Source of the DNA: Pseudomonadales bacterium
Lineage (GTDB): Bacteria; Pseudomonadota; Gammaproteobacteria; Pseudomonadales; Moraxellaceae
Reading direction: 5' to 3'
NCBI GenBank assembly: GCA_013043915.1
Contig: JABEVH010000095.1
Coordinates: 1 to 12,913 of the forward strand
DNA length: 12,913 bases
Part shown: positions 12,318 to 12,913 of the stretch, in pieces
How positions within the stretch are numbered: position 1 is the stretch's first letter
Layout: the number at the start of each line of letters is the position of its first letter
Notes under the pieces: generated by a model
Told to the model about the DNA's origin: nothing
Database searches by the model: none
What the model saw: only the letters and a program-made list of their open reading frames with translations
Program-made: the position numbers and the translations under genes

Positions 12318-12913
12318 TTAGGGGAGCAAGTGACTGACAGCGTCACGTTCTTCCTTCAGTTCTTTTTCAGTGGCGGTCATACGAGTACGAGAAAATTCAG
12401 AGATGTCCAAGCCCTGAACAATGGACCAGTCACCGTTTTTGCAGGTACAGGGGAAGGAATCAATGAGTCCCTTCTCAATACCGTACGAGCCATCTGAGTA
12501 CACGGACATCGAAACCCAGTCGTTATCTGCCGTACCCAGGGCCCAGGTACGCATATGGTCAACAGCAGCCGAAGCTGCACTGGCCGCAGAAGATGCGCCA
12601 CGAGCCTTGATGATGGCTGCACCACGCTGCTGTACACAGGGGATGTAGTCATTTTCATACCATGCGGTATCTACCAAAGCGGGTGCAGCTTGTCCTGCAA
12701 CCGTTGCCTTGGAAATATCAGGATATTGGGTTGACGAGTGATTGCCCCAGATGATGACTTTCTTGACATCATTGATGCTTTTGCCGGTCTTGCCTGCCAA
12801 CTGGGCCATGGCTCGGTTATGATCCAGACGAGTCATCGCGGTAAATTGACGAGGATCGATATCCGGTGCATTGCGCTGGGCAATCAGGGAGTTTGTATTG
12901 GCCGGGTTACCCA
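12318..12913 (-). CDS. mdh: Malate dehydrogenase (NAD-dependent, MDH superfamily group), N-terminus outside the window
   Basis: The minus strand is open from the right edge to a TAA at 12318, giving the last 197 complete codons; the 5' half is missing. The enzyme oxidises malate to oxaloacetate in the TCA cycle. GNPANTNSLIA, then TAMTRLDHNRAMAQLA (substrate Arg and catalytic Asp), and WGNHSSTQYPD with the proton-acceptor His are diagnostic of the cytosolic-type (SF1) malate dehydrogenases of about 325-330 residues rather than E. coli Mdh. The C-terminal segment WSIVQGLDISEFSRTRM and the ending ELKEERDAVSHLLP are also typical. An internal ATG at 12836 is not the start: reading frame and homology continue to the edge. 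It is upstream of can on the same strand. Confidence 0.95.
   Translation of the reverse strand, partial: GNPANTNSLIAQRNAPDIDPRQFTAMTRLDHNRAMAQLAGKTGKSINDVKKVIIWGNHSSTQYPDISKATVAGQAAPALVDTAWYENDYIPCVQQRGAAIIKARGASSAASAASAAVDHMRTWALGTADNDWVSMSVYSDGSYGIEKGLIDSFPCTCKNGDWSIVQGLDISEFSRTRMTATEKELKEERDAVSHLLP

Noticed and set aside
1..12913. CRISPR array, tRNA, rRNA, transposase or phage genes
   Set aside because: No regularly spaced repeats, cloverleaf, insertion-sequence ends or related protein motifs were seen.

Overview
This window looks like a chromosomal segment from a gammaproteobacterium of roughly balanced G+C. The evidence is a PurM and PurN very close to the enterobacterial proteins, an Hda-type DnaA-family protein, a DUF2066 exported protein, a type II beta-carbonic anhydrase like E. 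coli Can, and the gammaproteobacterial purN-purM / DUF2066-hda neighbourhood. I cannot name a genus from the sequence.

Layout. Positions 1-1649 (minus) hold purM-purN, two de novo purine genes joined by a TAATG overlap; purN runs off the left edge. Divergent from them, 1788-4083 (plus) is a tightly overlapping trio: DUF2066 exported protein, CDP-alcohol phosphatidyltransferase (GTGA overlap) and Hda (7-nt overlap). Positions 4284-8617 (plus) carry two large exported, parallel beta-helix-like proteins that are distant paralogues and overlap by 4 nt. Both have a choice-of-anchor-Q-like motif, cadherin/Ig-like tail domains and a C-terminal sorting-type tail (Gly-rich, hydrophobic helix, basic cluster). 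A perfect 13-bp inverted repeat sits between them and the convergent cytochrome b561 gene (8682-9254, minus).

Positions 9255-10584 form the most interesting unit. A strong promoter with a Fur-box palindrome on its -10 drives a small periplasmic FtrB/EfeO-type cupredoxin (9524-9856), which overlaps by ATGA a predicted small outer-membrane beta-barrel (9853-10584). The divergent b561 gene lies on the other side of the same regulatory region. This looks like an iron-controlled envelope metal or electron-transfer cassette. It differs from known Ftr/Efe systems because no permease (FTR1), P19 or ferredoxin gene is present in the window. The leader between promoter and cupredoxin is about 118 nt and can fold.

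From 10639 to the right edge all genes are on the minus strand: an SPFH/prohibitin-domain lipoprotein, a beta-carbonic anhydrase and a partial malate dehydrogenase, with a long interrupted hairpin between the last two. No tRNA, rRNA, CRISPR array, insertion sequence or transposase was seen.
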